Numbered from the stretch's first letter, positions 1 through 8,923 are shown. The stretch is DNA of 64,000 bases from Paenibacillus sacheonensis (GCF_009909195.1 NZ_JAAAMU010000022.1:46655-110654), one strand, 5' to 3'. Numbers and translations: made by a program. The notes: generated by a model from the sequence alone, not told the origin.

Positions 1-208
1 TGTCGTTATAGTTGTCATAACCGGCTACGCCGAATTCCTTGGCCGCCGCATCGGCTGAATCGCGTCTGCTGGTGCTTACGGCTCTCAATTCGTAGTCCGG
101 CAAATTTTGAATGGCTGGCAAGTGGGCAAATACGGCCCAACCTGGATTTGCAGAACTTGCACCGACGACGCCTACCCCGATTTTTTTGTTCTCTTGTTGA
201 TTCGACAT
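1..208 (-). CDS. Gfo/Idh/MocA family oxidoreductase, N-terminal part (cut by window edge)
   Basis: The reading frame starts at ATG 206-208 behind a clear GAGGAGG ribosome binding site and runs off the window. The first residues read MSNQQENKKIGVGVVGASSA, followed by a stretch ending in AAAKEFGVAGYDNYND. A short polar start followed by a glycine-rich strand (GVGVVGAS) is the Rossmann NAD(P)-binding start of Gfo/Idh/MocA dehydrogenases, and the next part (VFAHLPAIQNLPDYELRAVS) fits the family's substrate-tracking helix and second strand. Only about 69 codons are present, so substrate and catalytic residues cannot be judged. It diverges from the TetR gene at 411 across a pair of palindromes, so it is a probable target of that repressor. 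Confidence 0.75.
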   Translation of the reverse strand, partial: MSNQQENKKIGVGVVGASSANPGWAVFAHLPAIQNLPDYELRAVSTSRRDSADAAAKEFGVAGYDNYND

Positions 209-323
209 GATTTCTTCCTCCTCAAGTGATTTACTTGCTATCGTTCCCGCTTACCTCCGCTTTATTGACCCGATTTTGCTAAAGGGGTAACATGAAGTCA
301 AGCAATCGGACTAACTTTTCGCA

Positions 324-374
324 TAACCGGACCATGATCCGGATGCCACTTAATATAACCGGAACGTGGTCCGG
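324..374. promoter_or_regulatory. Paired palindromic operators in a divergent promoter region (probable TetR sites)
   Basis: Two imperfect 16-bp palindromes, CCGGACCATGATCCGG at 327-342 and CCGGAACGTGGTCCGG at 359-374, lie between the divergent oxidoreductase and tetR genes. Both are preceded by the same ATAA. Their centres are 32 bp apart, about three helical turns. Repeated palindromes between a TetR gene and its neighbour are the usual operator arrangement for this family. That this TetR binds them is inference. Confidence 0.65.
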
Positions 375-410
375 TCGTCAATAGCATTTCTTTAACGGAG
401 GGAAATCGAT

Positions 411-1013
411 ATGCTGGAACGCACGCTGCGCAAGGATGCGCAGGAACGCAGGCAAATTATTCTGGAAAAGGCTGCCCAACTGTTCGGTCAATATGGGGTC
501 GAAAACGTCAGCATGCGTCAGATCGCAAGAGAAGCTGGCGTTGGACAAGGAACCTTGTACCGCAGCTATACGAACAAAGGCGAACTGTGCTGGGACTTGA
601 TCGGCGAAAGCTGTATTCAAAATAAGGATATTATGGAGCGTTATCTTCTAGAGCATTCTTCTGCTTCACTTAAAGAACGGTTGAAAACCGTGCTGTCTTA
701 TCATTTGGAGTCGCTGGAAACCCATTCCCCGCTCCTGGCTGCCATGCAAAATAATTACAATGCCGAAGAGGAATCGCGGGCTTCTGTCTACAAGGAGCAT
801 TATGAATCCATTCATGCCATCCTTGTAAGATTGCTAAGGGAATACAAGGAATCGAATGCATCCTCGCGGATAGATCCTGTCTTTAGCGCGGATGCCATTA
901 TGTCTACGATGGCGCCGGAAGTGTATTTGTTCCTAAAAGAACAACGGCATTACACATCCGAGGAAATAAAAGATCGGCTTTTCAACACTTATGTCGAACC
1001 GCTTATTCTGTAA
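411..1013 (+). CDS. TetR/AcrR family transcriptional regulator
   Basis: The 200-residue protein has the standard TetR layout. An N-terminal DNA-binding domain spans about residues 10-60 (AQLFGQYGVENVSMRQIAREAGVG, then GTLYRSYTNKGEL, the typical recognition helix and following helix), followed by an all-helical ligand-binding and dimer domain of about 130 residues. Length matches the family. The start ATG follows a GGAGGG site. The ligand cannot be read from the sequence. It likely represses itself and the divergent oxidoreductase through the CCGG palindromes at 327-374. A hairpin terminator follows directly, so the gene appears to be monocistronic. Confidence 0.93.
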   Translation: MLERTLRKDAQERRQIILEKAAQLFGQYGVENVSMRQIAREAGVGQGTLYRSYTNKGELCWDLIGESCIQNKDIMERYLLEHSSASLKERLKTVLSYHLESLETHSPLLAAMQNNYNAEEESRASVYKEHYESIHAILVRLLREYKESNASSRIDPVFSADAIMSTMAPEVYLFLKEQRHYTSEEIKDRLFNTYVEPLIL

Positions 1014-1027
1014 AGATCGTTAAAAAG

Positions 1028-1064
1028 GGACGGTGCGGGTGAACATCCTGCATCGTCCTCTATT
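1028..1064 (+). terminator. Intrinsic terminator of the tetR gene
   Basis: A 12-bp stem pairs 1028-1039 with 1047-1058, allowing G-T pairs, with a short loop, followed by the T-rich TCTATTTATT. It lies 14 bp after the TetR stop codon. Confidence 0.7.
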
Positions 1065-1110
1065 TATTCGCGACACAGTCTAATTATTTTCTGCTGCGCA
1101 GGCCGTATGT

Positions 1111-2217
1111 TTAAACCCTCTGTTTCTGTTTCGCAACCTCTCGCCGGACGATAGGAGCCACTTGACCAGCCAGCAGCTCGATGGCTTTCGCCACCTTGGC
1201 ATAAGGCATGTTCCCGATGTCCAATTGCAGAATATGGCGGCTGTGGCCGAACAGCTCGTACTGCCGCAGGATCTTTTCGGCGACTTCCTGAGGACTGCCT
1301 ACGGGGATGGCCATTGCGGGACCGACCATTCCCTCGAAATCGGAACGGGAGATAGGCGCCGCGCCTCCGGATCGCTTCCCGAGGAAGTGACCCATGTAGC
1401 TTTCGTAATGCGGGTAAAATTCATCCTTGGCCTGCTGCGAAGTCTCCGCCACATAACCATGACTGGTGACGGCAACCTGCAGCTTCGAAGCATCGTGTCC
1501 GGCCTCGATGCCGGATTGGCGGTACAAGTCGACAAGCGGCTTGGCCCGTTCGGGAGAACCTCCCAGAATCGCGAGAGCCATTCCCAAGCCGAGCCGTCCT
1601 GCATAAACGGCGCTTTGCGGCGTCCCGCCGACTCCGACCCATAGAGGGAGCTCTCGCTGATGGGGACGCGGGGCTATCTCCGAGTCGTGGATCATACTGC
1701 GAAATTGGCCGCTCCAAGTGATCCGTTCGCTCTCGCGAAGCTTCATTAGCAAGTTCAGCTTCTCCGAGAACAACTGGCCGTAATCTTCTAATTTGTAGCC
1801 GAACAGAGGAAAGGAATCCACGAATGCGCCTCTCCCCGCGATAATTTCGGCCCGTCCTTCGGACAGCAAATCGAGCGTGACAAAATCTTCGAACAATCGA
1901 ACGGGATCGACGGTGCTGAGCACTGTCGTGGCGCTGGTCAAACGGATGCGTTCCGTGGCCCGGGCGATCGCCGCGAGCACGACGGCATTCGACGATACGG
2001 CGAAGTCCAAGGTGTGATGCTCCCCGATCCCAAAGATGTCTAGCCCTGCTTGATCGGCCAAGATTGCGGCATCAATGATTTCCTTCAATCGCTGCTTATG
2101 GTTCACTTGGACGCCATGCCGGTTAGGAACGGTATCGCCGAACGTGTACAATCCGAATTCGAATGCCGGTTTCTCTTTTTTAGCGGTTACGATCGATTGC
2201 TTCTCTTGCATTGCCAT
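1111..2217 (-). CDS. LLM class flavin-dependent oxidoreductase (luciferase-like monooxygenase)
   Basis: The 368-residue protein has the bacterial luciferase-like fold signature. It shows an early strand FEFGLYTFGDT, then LADQAGLDIFGIGEHH, then ATERIRLTSATTVLSTVDPVRLFEDFVTLDLLSEGRAEIIAGRG. These segments form the flavin-binding half of the TIM barrel in the family, and the EHH motif is characteristic. Such enzymes use reduced FMN (or F420) and O2 to oxidise small organic substrates; the substrate here is unknown. A MarR regulator sits just upstream on the same strand, and a palindrome between the two genes resembles one in the marR promoter, which suggests inducible expression by an organic compound. 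The ATG has a GAGGG site nine bases upstream. Confidence 0.9.
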   Translation of the reverse strand: MAMQEKQSIVTAKKEKPAFEFGLYTFGDTVPNRHGVQVNHKQRLKEIIDAAILADQAGLDIFGIGEHHTLDFAVSSNAVVLAAIARATERIRLTSATTVLSTVDPVRLFEDFVTLDLLSEGRAEIIAGRGAFVDSFPLFGYKLEDYGQLFSEKLNLLMKLRESERITWSGQFRSMIHDSEIAPRPHQRELPLWVGVGGTPQSAVYAGRLGLGMALAILGGSPERAKPLVDLYRQSGIEAGHDASKLQVAVTSHGYVAETSQQAKDEFYPHYESYMGHFLGKRSGGAAPISRSDFEGMVGPAMAIPVGSPQEVAEKILRQYELFGHSRHILQLDIGNMPYAKVAKAIELLAGQVAPIVRREVAKQKQRV

Positions 2218-2502
2218 GTGATACCCTCATTTCTTTTAACGGTTACGCCTGGAAAGAGCTATGCGTGTCCATTGTTTCTGTGACCGGCCGACTTAGCCGG
2301 CTCAAGACAGCAGGGTTGACAAGCTCTTTGTCGGCATCGTAAATCTTACGGTTTTATGGAGACCGTCTCCTTATTCAGCAGTATATTGGCGCACTGCCGT
2401 CACGATTTGTCGGGCGACGATCCCGATGTTGCGTTTCTAGATGATAAGTTGCGGGCTGTCGTCCGATCGTGATGCGCTCCTATTTAAATGACTTCGCGTT
2501 GT

Positions 2503-2519
2503 CAGTTGACTAGTCAAGT
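2503..2519. promoter_or_regulatory. Probable MarR operator upstream of the monooxygenase gene
   Basis: CAGTTGACTAGTCAAGT contains the perfect 12-bp palindrome TTGACTAGTCAA (2506-2517), typical in size and form for MarR operators. It lies just downstream of marR and upstream of the monooxygenase gene. A 15/17 match occurs in opposite orientation at 3016-3032 in front of marR. The rest of the 2218-2536 gap holds no gene. It contains a second small inverted repeat, GGAGAC-C-GTCTCC at 2358-2370, of unknown role. Confidence 0.6.
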
Positions 2520-2536
2520 TATGGGGTAAAAAAAAT

Positions 2537-2983
2537 TTACTCCTGAGGCACGCTTTTATTCGTACTATGCTTTTGCAGCCGCGTGACGAGCTCGTACAAC
2601 GTTCGCTGTTCTTCTTCCGTCAACGTTTCGTCGAAGAACGAGGTTTGGAACGCCAGCTGCGCGGGGAAAGCTTGCGCCATAACAGCCTCCGCCCTGGTTG
2701 TTAAACGGATCGTTTTGGTCTTCCAACCTTGCTTGCGTTCGATATAACCGTCCTTCTCCAATCTGGCCAGCATTCGAGATATGCCACCCTCCGTCACCGT
2801 GAGCTTGCCGGCCAGCTCCAGCTGGTTCAGCGGCTGAAAGGTTCTCACCTGTACGAGGACATCGAACTGCGCGGTCGTTAATCCGAATCGTTTCAGAAAA
2901 TCGTTCGTCATCTGGTGGCTGCGGTTCGTGAAACGGACTAGGCGGAGCCAGATCAAGGATCCCAGCGTGTGGTTGTCGCTCAT
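2537..2983 (-). CDS. MarR family transcriptional regulator
   Basis: The 148-residue protein has the MarR winged-helix domain. A dimerisation helix is followed by LTTAQFDVLVQVRTFQPLNQLELAGKLTVTEGGISRMLARLEKDGYIERK, the helix-turn-helix and wing. Its length is normal. The start ATG has a GGGAGGG site. The C-terminal part (FDETLTEEEQRTLYELVTRLQKH) is the usual dimer helix. The nearly identical operator-like sequences before marR and before the monooxygenase at 1111-2217 suggest autoregulation and control of that enzyme. The inducer cannot be inferred. Confidence 0.92.
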   Translation of the reverse strand: MSDNHTLGSLIWLRLVRFTNRSHQMTNDFLKRFGLTTAQFDVLVQVRTFQPLNQLELAGKLTVTEGGISRMLARLEKDGYIERKQGWKTKTIRLTTRAEAVMAQAFPAQLAFQTSFFDETLTEEEQRTLYELVTRLQKHSTNKSVPQE

Positions 2984-3015
2984 TCAGACCCTCCCTTCTA
3001 TCATGCGATAAAATC

Positions 3016-3032
3016 ACTTTACTACTCAACTG
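3016..3032. promoter_or_regulatory. Probable MarR operator in the marR promoter
   Basis: The reverse complement, CAGTTGAGTAGTAAAGT, matches the site at 2503-2519 at 15 of 17 positions. It lies 33-49 bp upstream of the marR start, where a repressor would block transcription. The surrounding 2984-3354 interval has no gene I can support. Confidence 0.55.
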
Positions 3033-3354
3033 ATACGAATTCAAGATTTCGAATGAGGTAATTTTTTCTATTCAAACATCCAAGCCCCCCGACCACTACC
3101 CAGATGCGAATAGAGGTTTCTTGAACGGATCGTCTGCGTCTCCGGCTTTAAGCTGTCAAATAACTGAAGCCCTAAGGTATGACCGCATTAGAAATCCGTT
3201 CATTGGGGCCTCCATGTGTAATAATAAATAATTGAAAGAAACTCCACACCAAATAATTGATTTTCTCGCTATTTGGCCGCTCGCCGCGCAGTGTCGGGAA
3301 AGCCAATCGTTTAATCGGCGTCTTATCTGCAACAAAGTCAACGATCACATAACT

Positions 3355-4143
3355 TTACCCCTGGAAGAGTTCAATCGCCATATCAGCGCTAAAACCGAGG
3401 TCCCGATACACGCTTTCACCCATTTTGCTCGCTTGCAGCACCGCAAGCCTTCCGCCAGCTGCTTGTCCTTGGCGCACGGCATGAGCAGTCATTGCGCTTC
3501 CGAAGCCTTTGCGCCGGTAAGCTTCGCGTACAGCCACGTTATAAATGCCTATTGTATCCCCTTGTTGGACCGCAGTCACCGCTGATACAGGCTGACCGTC
3601 CAGGAAGCCGATATAATGCCGGAATACGGCGTTCTCTCCGAAAGCGGCCGCTTCGCAGATCCGCACGAAGATGTTGCCGGCTTCTCCGATTAAATCAAAC
3701 ACGGGCGGCACGATATCCTGGAACCAATCCATCTCCGATCGATTTTGGATAGGTTTGATGACAAAGCCGGGAATATCTGGAGCATCATGCCTCCAATCGG
3801 TAAGGGAAAGCGACATGCCAGACATGTCGCCGACCTTTTTAAGCCCGTTCGCCGCTAAGCCGAACGTCAAATCCGCGACGTCTGCGTCATGAGACCAGGT
3901 CAGCCAAGTAAAAGGGACGTTGTTCGTACGGTAACTGTTCGCAATTCTTGCGATGTCGATTAATGTGTCTTCAGTCAATCCCCCTTGATAGGCTATGACC
4001 CGATTGTACATGGAATGAACGATATCCGATTCATACCGAAACACCCGTGACGTCCGTTTCAGGATAATGCGGGGACAGAAAATGCTCATTTGTTCCATCG
4101 TGTACATCATGTTTTCCTTAATCTTTTCTGGAATTCTTGTCAT
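3355..4143 (-). CDS. GNAT family N-acetyltransferase
   Basis: The protein is 262 residues with a C-terminal GNAT acetyl-CoA-binding fold. It contains YIGFLDGQPVSAVTAVQQG, GIYNVAVREAYRRKGFGSAMT (the R-x-x-G-x-G pyrophosphate loop, here RRKGFG), then AVLQASKMGESVYRDLGF, the usual last helix and strand. The N-terminal 120 residues are less conserved and probably recognise the acceptor, which is unknown. The start is uncertain: the first ATG has a weak site, and an internal ATG (residue 12) follows AAGGA at better spacing. It lies downstream of a cupin gene, separated by a weak hairpin. Confidence 0.85.
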   Translation of the reverse strand: MTRIPEKIKENMMYTMEQMSIFCPRIILKRTSRVFRYESDIVHSMYNRVIAYQGGLTEDTLIDIARIANSYRTNNVPFTWLTWSHDADVADLTFGLAANGLKKVGDMSGMSLSLTDWRHDAPDIPGFVIKPIQNRSEMDWFQDIVPPVFDLIGEAGNIFVRICEAAAFGENAVFRHYIGFLDGQPVSAVTAVQQGDTIGIYNVAVREAYRRKGFGSAMTAHAVRQGQAAGGRLAVLQASKMGESVYRDLGFSADMAIELFQG

Positions 4144-4219
4144 GGTCCGGCCTCGCTTACGTATGGATTGATGTATTCTTTGTTCCAGTTTAACAGAAAT
4201 AAAATCAGCAAGCTAAACG

Positions 4220-4246
4220 GGGCAGCCAGAAGTCCTGGACTGTCCC
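4220..4246 (-). terminator. Weak hairpin after the cupin gene
   Basis: On the minus strand three stacked stems (GGG/CCC, CAG/CTG, CCAG/CTGG) form one hairpin followed by a short GTTT. It stands between the cupin stop and the GNAT start. The T-tract is poor, so termination would be partial. Confidence 0.4.
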
Positions 4247-4282
4247 GGTTCATGTAATGATATGAAGTGCAGCTTTCGGGTT

Positions 4283-4762
4283 CTAAATGTTAACGGGAGT
4301 ACTGAACATTGGGGGTCCAATAATTAACGTATCATTCTGCTCGGCAAGACGCCCGATTTCCTCCATTGAATGACGGCCGATTTCAGGAAAGAAATCGTCT
4401 ATACCGCCTGGTACGAAGGTGAAAAGGATTCGCCCCCTATTGGACCCGACGTTTGCCCATGTATGAGGTACTCCGCGAGGAACTACTACGCTCGTTCCAG
4501 GGGGAGCTTCAAATTCCTCGTCACCCAATTGGAAACGGAAAGTTCCTTCAAGAATCTCGAAGATCTCTTCCCTTTCTTGATGAATATGCTTCGGTGGCCC
4601 AATCAAAGCCGGTACACGCGCTTCAATGACGGTTATCGCTCCGCCGACTTGATTGCTGTGAATGCGAATGGTCATTTGTTCGCCTGGCATCGTGTCGAAC
4701 CATTCGAGATCCTTGGCGAAAGCGACAACTGCCCCGGTTACGGCCTTATTTGTTTGTTCCAT
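4283..4762 (-). CDS. Cupin domain-containing protein
   Basis: The 159-residue protein is a single-domain cupin. Motif 1 is seen as KHIHQEREEIFEILEG (H-x-H, then E, metal ligands) and motif 2 as PPGTSVVVPRGVPHTWAN, which supplies the last histidine. The four ligand positions are intact, so a metal-bound jelly-roll enzyme or sensor is likely. The function is not predictable from the fold alone. The gene begins 50 bp after the SDR gene stop on the same strand, and the two are probably co-transcribed. Confidence 0.87.
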   Translation of the reverse strand: MEQTNKAVTGAVVAFAKDLEWFDTMPGEQMTIRIHSNQVGGAITVIEARVPALIGPPKHIHQEREEIFEILEGTFRFQLGDEEFEAPPGTSVVVPRGVPHTWANVGSNRGRILFTFVPGGIDDFFPEIGRHSMEEIGRLAEQNDTLIIGPPMFSTPVNI

Positions 4763-4812
4763 CTGTCATTTCTCCTTTCTGTATGCTGTCTTTCTGCATG
4801 GACGCTTGTCTT

Positions 4813-5823
4813 TTATATTGTGAATTTTAAATTTGTCAGCTGTTCGCTAAGGCTCCAGAGCCGATCGGCCGACTCAGAATCAACCGCATATGGCATCACG
4901 CCGGAATCCGTTAAGGTCGATTCGTTGTCCAAATAGAAGTCCGATTCAGCGTCATGCCCCAGAGGAGCGATATCACAGTTCTCACAGTAGACGCCGCCCA
5001 TATCGTTAAGCTGCGGACTCGTCGCGCACCATATGCTGGTGGCAGCCCCTTGTCCTATCGTTTTGAGATTTTTCGCGGGGTCGAGAACAGGCCGTCCGTG
5101 CTCGTCAATGACACCGGCCGCTCGAAGTTCCTCCTCCGAAAGATGTTTTTCGAGACCTGTGCCGACAATGCTGCCCGGATGAAGGGAGAAAGCCCGAACG
5201 CCGTCGGCCTGACCGCGTTTATCCAGTGCGACAGCGAAGAGAATGTTGGCCGTCTTGGACTGGCCGTAAGCTGCCCAACGATCGTATTCTCGTCGATCGA
5301 AGTTGGGATCCTCGAATACGACAGGCGAAAAGTGATGCCCCCAAGACGAAACCGACACCACCCTTGCGCCATTAGCCTTGCGCAGCGCTGGCCATAGCTT
5401 TGCAACAAGCTGGAAATGGCCCAAGTGGTTCGTCGCGAAATGCGATTCATATCCCCTCGAATCGCGGGACAGCGGAGATGCCATGATGCCTGCGCTGTTC
5501 ACCAGGATATGCAGTGCTTGCCCGGTGGCAAGAAACTTGTCCGCAAAGGCATTAATCGAAGCAGAGTCCATCAGGTCCATCACTTCAATGTCAACGCCGT
5601 CGATGTTTGCAAGAGCCTTCACCGCTTTATTGTAGTCACGCGTTGGTACGGTAACTTTGGCGCCAGCCGAACGTAGCACGCGTACGGTTTCAAGACCGAG
5701 CCCGGAATAACCTCCGGTAACGATCGCATTTTTGCCGGAAAGATCAATCCCCTGAATAACGTCTTCGGCTGTTACAGAAGCTTCAAAACCGGAGCCGATC
5801 GGTGTTTGCATGGTTGTCATCAT
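4813..5823 (-). CDS. SDR family NAD(P)-dependent oxidoreductase (retinol-dehydrogenase-like)
   Basis: The 336-residue protein has the short-chain dehydrogenase features: the cofactor loop TGGYSGLG near residue 37, the NSAG motif (ILVNSAGIMAS), SVSSWG with the catalytic serine, and YGQSKTAN with the Tyr-x-x-x-Lys pair. It is longer than a classical SDR (about 250 residues), as is usual for retinol-dehydrogenase-like or WW-domain-oxidoreductase-like members with an extended C terminus. The substrate is unknown. It heads a likely two-gene operon with the cupin. Confidence 0.9.
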   Translation of the reverse strand: MMTTMQTPIGSGFEASVTAEDVIQGIDLSGKNAIVTGGYSGLGLETVRVLRSAGAKVTVPTRDYNKAVKALANIDGVDIEVMDLMDSASINAFADKFLATGQALHILVNSAGIMASPLSRDSRGYESHFATNHLGHFQLVAKLWPALRKANGARVVSVSSWGHHFSPVVFEDPNFDRREYDRWAAYGQSKTANILFAVALDKRGQADGVRAFSLHPGSIVGTGLEKHLSEEELRAAGVIDEHGRPVLDPAKNLKTIGQGAATSIWCATSPQLNDMGGVYCENCDIAPLGHDAESDFYLDNESTLTDSGVMPYAVDSESADRLWSLSEQLTNLKFTI

Positions 5824-6382
5824 AAAGTTCTCCTTTTGAAGGTTAATATAATAAATGGCTTACCGTGCGGCTGCTATCCGTTTCAGAACGATAGCCGCAA
5901 AGTCCAGTTCATTCCATCGTCAAACTATACGGGGACTTTTTATTTGTGCGTGATCATCATAGTTAGACTCCTTATTTGATATTTAGACAAATGACGTTTA
6001 ATGTCTATGTGCATATATTATACGACTAGACAAAGTTTGTAAAGTGTATAAAATTGCCCGTTCAACGACATAAAGAGCAGCTGCCGCGGCGGCAAACTGC
6101 TCTTGGATCATCGAACTCTAGTTCTCCGTTAGTTAATTGAAGTTCAGTTGGTCATTTTCTGGCTTGCTGCCTTTCATTAATGCGCTTTCCGGGCTTTTCG
6201 GGAATGAGATCAATTTCCTGCCGGATATTTAATTGATCAATAAAACAGCAGCAGGTCTTGGACTTTGTTTCTCATCCAAGGCCTGCTCTGTTTTTAGGAT
6301 TTATTTGCTCAACATAATGACGGTACGCAGCTCCTGCTTCGTTGGAAAAATGGCGTTCTTATTTGCGCTCACTTCAGCTCCA
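5824..6382. other. Intergenic region without a supported gene
   Basis: The first 200 bases are A+T-rich and hold the promoter side of the SDR gene. An inverted repeat with a GAGCAG/CTGCTC base lies near 6076-6103. The terminator of the next minus-strand gene lies at 6250-6296. No convincing open frame is present. Confidence 0.6.
6250..6296 (-). terminator. Intrinsic terminator of the GH50-like glycosidase gene
   Basis: A 12-13 bp stem pairs 6250-6262 with 6275-6287 (one G-T pair). On the minus strand it is followed by CTGTTTTATT. On the plus strand it is followed by TGTTTTT, so it may act in both directions. Confidence 0.7.
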
Positions 6383-8854
6383 CTAACCTGAAGTCGGAGC
6401 AAATACCTCAAGCCTCCATAACGAGTACCCGTAAGCCGAACCCCGCTTCAGACCCAGCATCCGTACATATCTTGCGCTCTTGGCTGAGAACGAGATATCG
6501 TCGATCCCCCCGTCCCCGGAAGCGGTCGCGAATACATCCGTCCAGGTCTTGGCATCATTCGAGACTTGAATCTTGTAGGCTTTCGCATAGGCTGCCTCCC
6601 AGCTCAGATATACCCGGTTCACCGTCTTGACCGCGCCGAGATCGGCATAGATCCATTCGTTGTCGGTATAGTTCGAGCCCCAGCGCGTCGCCCCGTCGCC
6701 GTCGACCGCGTTAGCGGGCGCAAGCGTTGCAGCATGGGTCGAGCTGGCGGCGACTGAAGTACCGGCGGCGAGGTTAATGCCGTACAGATGGATGTTTTCC
6801 AATCCCGCGTGAGCCATCTTCATGATGCTGACCATATCCGTGTATGGCTGATCCTGCTGATTGACGAGTCCGATATTGTAGCTTTCTCCGTCCACGCGTC
6901 CGGTGACGGCCTGATCGAAATAGGCATACCAGCCTGAGCCGACGAACAGCGGATTCCGTGCCTGGCTTTCCGCGAATGCCCGGTAGGCCGCTCCCCGCTC
7001 AACGGTACTGGTCGTCTTCGTAGGGGCGCTGATATATGACAATCCGCGGTCGGACGAGCCGAAGGAATGCTCGAGATTGAGCAGCGGCTTCCCGAAAGCC
7101 TCGTATTCGTCCATCCAGCTGCCATCCCTCGTATAACTGTCCACCGAGAAGGCATCGACATACGGCATCGCCCCCCGATCCCAATCCAAGCTCGTTCGCC
7201 AAGTCGGGACGATCGTGGAGCCGAGAAACAAATGATTCGGGTCATTCCGCTTCAGAATGTCGCGGATCATCGCGTAATACGTCTCGGATGCCAAGGTGAT
7301 AAAGCCGGATACGTCCGCAGCGGATACCTGGGTGATGGCGATCGGAGTGTCCTTGAGCGCGTTGAACGATACGGCGTTCATGCCGAGCAGCATATTGACG
7401 TTATCGAGACTGCCGTGCCGCGAGGCATAATAATCGACGAAGGCGCTCTTCGCCGGAGAATCCGCCCCGTACATCAGCAGCTCTTTCACGATATCGGTTG
7501 TCCAGCCGGCTTCGTTATCGTAGGTGTAGCCGATTAGCCACTTGCTGGTGCGCGCGTTTTGCAGCTGCGCCTTTAGCGCACTCTCGATGGTCGGCGCGGT
7601 CTGAGGATCGAACACGTCGTACGACCATAGGATTCTTCGCAAGTTAGCAGGGTCCTGCAGCACCTGAACGTACGGAAAAGCGATGCCCTTCGGCTTGGTC
7701 CACTTGCTGAAGCCGTTGAACCCCCACTGAATCAGGCGTTTTCGCGTGATATCCCCCCATTTTGCCTCGTAATCGCTGCCGTACTTCTTCATTACATTCG
7801 AGACGATGAAGTTGACGTACTCGCCGTTCTCGTCCTTGGTATAAGCCGGCGCGTAGAGCGTCCGGTCGGGCAGCTGCTCGAAAATATGCCTCGGCGTGCC
7901 GTCCGGCTTCTGCGTCGGCGTCTTGTAGCCGGCTTCCCATAAACTTGCGGCATCCACCCCCTTCAATAAAAAAGGATACCCGTCCGGCGTAATGAACCAC
8001 CATTTGCCGTTGACCTGCTGCAGCCTGAAATAGCCGGTACTCTCGTATTTCCCAATCCGCTTGATGCCGCCGTAGGGATCGTAGATGGCCGGGTCATATG
8101 CGACGTCCGCCAAGGCCGCGGCTTCGTCCGTATAGTTCTGACGCAGCTGCGCGTCGGAGGTGATTTTCCCCGGCCAATCATCGTTCATCCATTGGCCGTA
8201 ACGGTCCGCCAGCAAGGCGTCCTTGTTCAGCTCGGCCTTTAGCTGCTCCGCGGTGAACGAGGGCTTCGGATTTTGCCCCGGCGTGCCGCTGCCTTGCGTG
8301 ATTTCAACTTCCGTCAGAGGGATATGCTGAAAGGCTTGCGTACGCGTGATGTCCAGCACGATGAACCTGGCCGTTACCCCCGCCATCGCAACGTTGACCG
8401 CATAGTTCAGCTCCGTGCCTTGTCTGATATGCCTGGTTGCGACGTAATAACCCGTCGCCGCTTCCGGGCGGTATTTGACGGTCATATCTTTGAAGCCCCA
8501 GTATTTGTTCGGTGAATTCATCACCACACGCAATTGATCAAGGGGATAGTCCCTGAGCAAGTCGATCACCACATGCACCGTCATCGGCGATTTCGCTTTC
8601 CCCATCCAAACTGCATAGGCGGCTGTGCCGTCGTACAATACGCCTTTCGCCGCCGCCATCAGACCGGTCGATAGCAGATCCGGCGAATTGCCTCCATCCG
8701 GAGAGACGCTATAGACATAATTGCCCGTTTTGAGCAACGTTCCTTCACCTCGAGCATGATCAAATGGAATAAATGCCGCCAAGGCGGTCATTGCCATTAG
8801 GATCGCCAACACGATTCTTGTGTACGTCATTGCCCAGTTCTTCATCCGTTTCAA
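6383..8854 (-). CDS. Secreted GH50 (agarase)-like glycoside hydrolase with C-terminal CBM32/F5-8C domain
   Basis: The 823-residue protein starts with a basic, hydrophobic signal peptide (about residues 1-37). A discoidin-like beta domain (about 40-190) follows, then a TIM-barrel domain (about 265-680), then an F5/8 type C (CBM32) domain (about 690-820) with SNYTDNEWIYADLG and YVRMLGL. In the barrel, GKWWFITPDGYPFLLKGV, IGYTYDNEAGW (candidate acid/base Glu448), LLNLEHSFGSS (candidate nucleophile Glu595) and YFDQAVTGR...YNIGLVNQQDQPYTDM match what I know of clan GH-A enzymes and GH50 agarases. The family call is from memory of motifs, not a search. A paralogue lies at 39172-41262. No transporter is adjacent. 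Confidence 0.75.
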   Translation of the reverse strand: MKRMKNWAMTYTRIVLAILMAMTALAAFIPFDHARGEGTLLKTGNYVYSVSPDGGNSPDLLSTGLMAAAKGVLYDGTAAYAVWMGKAKSPMTVHVVIDLLRDYPLDQLRVVMNSPNKYWGFKDMTVKYRPEAATGYYVATRHIRQGTELNYAVNVAMAGVTARFIVLDITRTQAFQHIPLTEVEITQGSGTPGQNPKPSFTAEQLKAELNKDALLADRYGQWMNDDWPGKITSDAQLRQNYTDEAAALADVAYDPAIYDPYGGIKRIGKYESTGYFRLQQVNGKWWFITPDGYPFLLKGVDAASLWEAGYKTPTQKPDGTPRHIFEQLPDRTLYAPAYTKDENGEYVNFIVSNVMKKYGSDYEAKWGDITRKRLIQWGFNGFSKWTKPKGIAFPYVQVLQDPANLRRILWSYDVFDPQTAPTIESALKAQLQNARTSKWLIGYTYDNEAGWTTDIVKELLMYGADSPAKSAFVDYYASRHGSLDNVNMLLGMNAVSFNALKDTPIAITQVSAADVSGFITLASETYYAMIRDILKRNDPNHLFLGSTIVPTWRTSLDWDRGAMPYVDAFSVDSYTRDGSWMDEYEAFGKPLLNLEHSFGSSDRGLSYISAPTKTTSTVERGAAYRAFAESQARNPLFVGSGWYAYFDQAVTGRVDGESYNIGLVNQQDQPYTDMVSIMKMAHAGLENIHLYGINLAAGTSVAASSTHAATLAPANAVDGDGATRWGSNYTDNEWIYADLGAVKTVNRVYLSWEAAYAKAYKIQVSNDAKTWTDVFATASGDGGIDDISFSAKSARYVRMLGLKRGSAYGYSLWRLEVFAPTSG

Positions 8855-8923
8855 CCTCCTTTCTTCCTGTATCGTCCCCTGCAGCGGATATGCTTAGAAT
8901 TATTTAACATAATTTACCTTAAA

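Noticed and set aside
2358..2370. Inverted repeat GGAGAC-C-GTCTCC
   Set aside because: Only one copy is seen and no nearby promoter or regulator uses it, so it may be chance.
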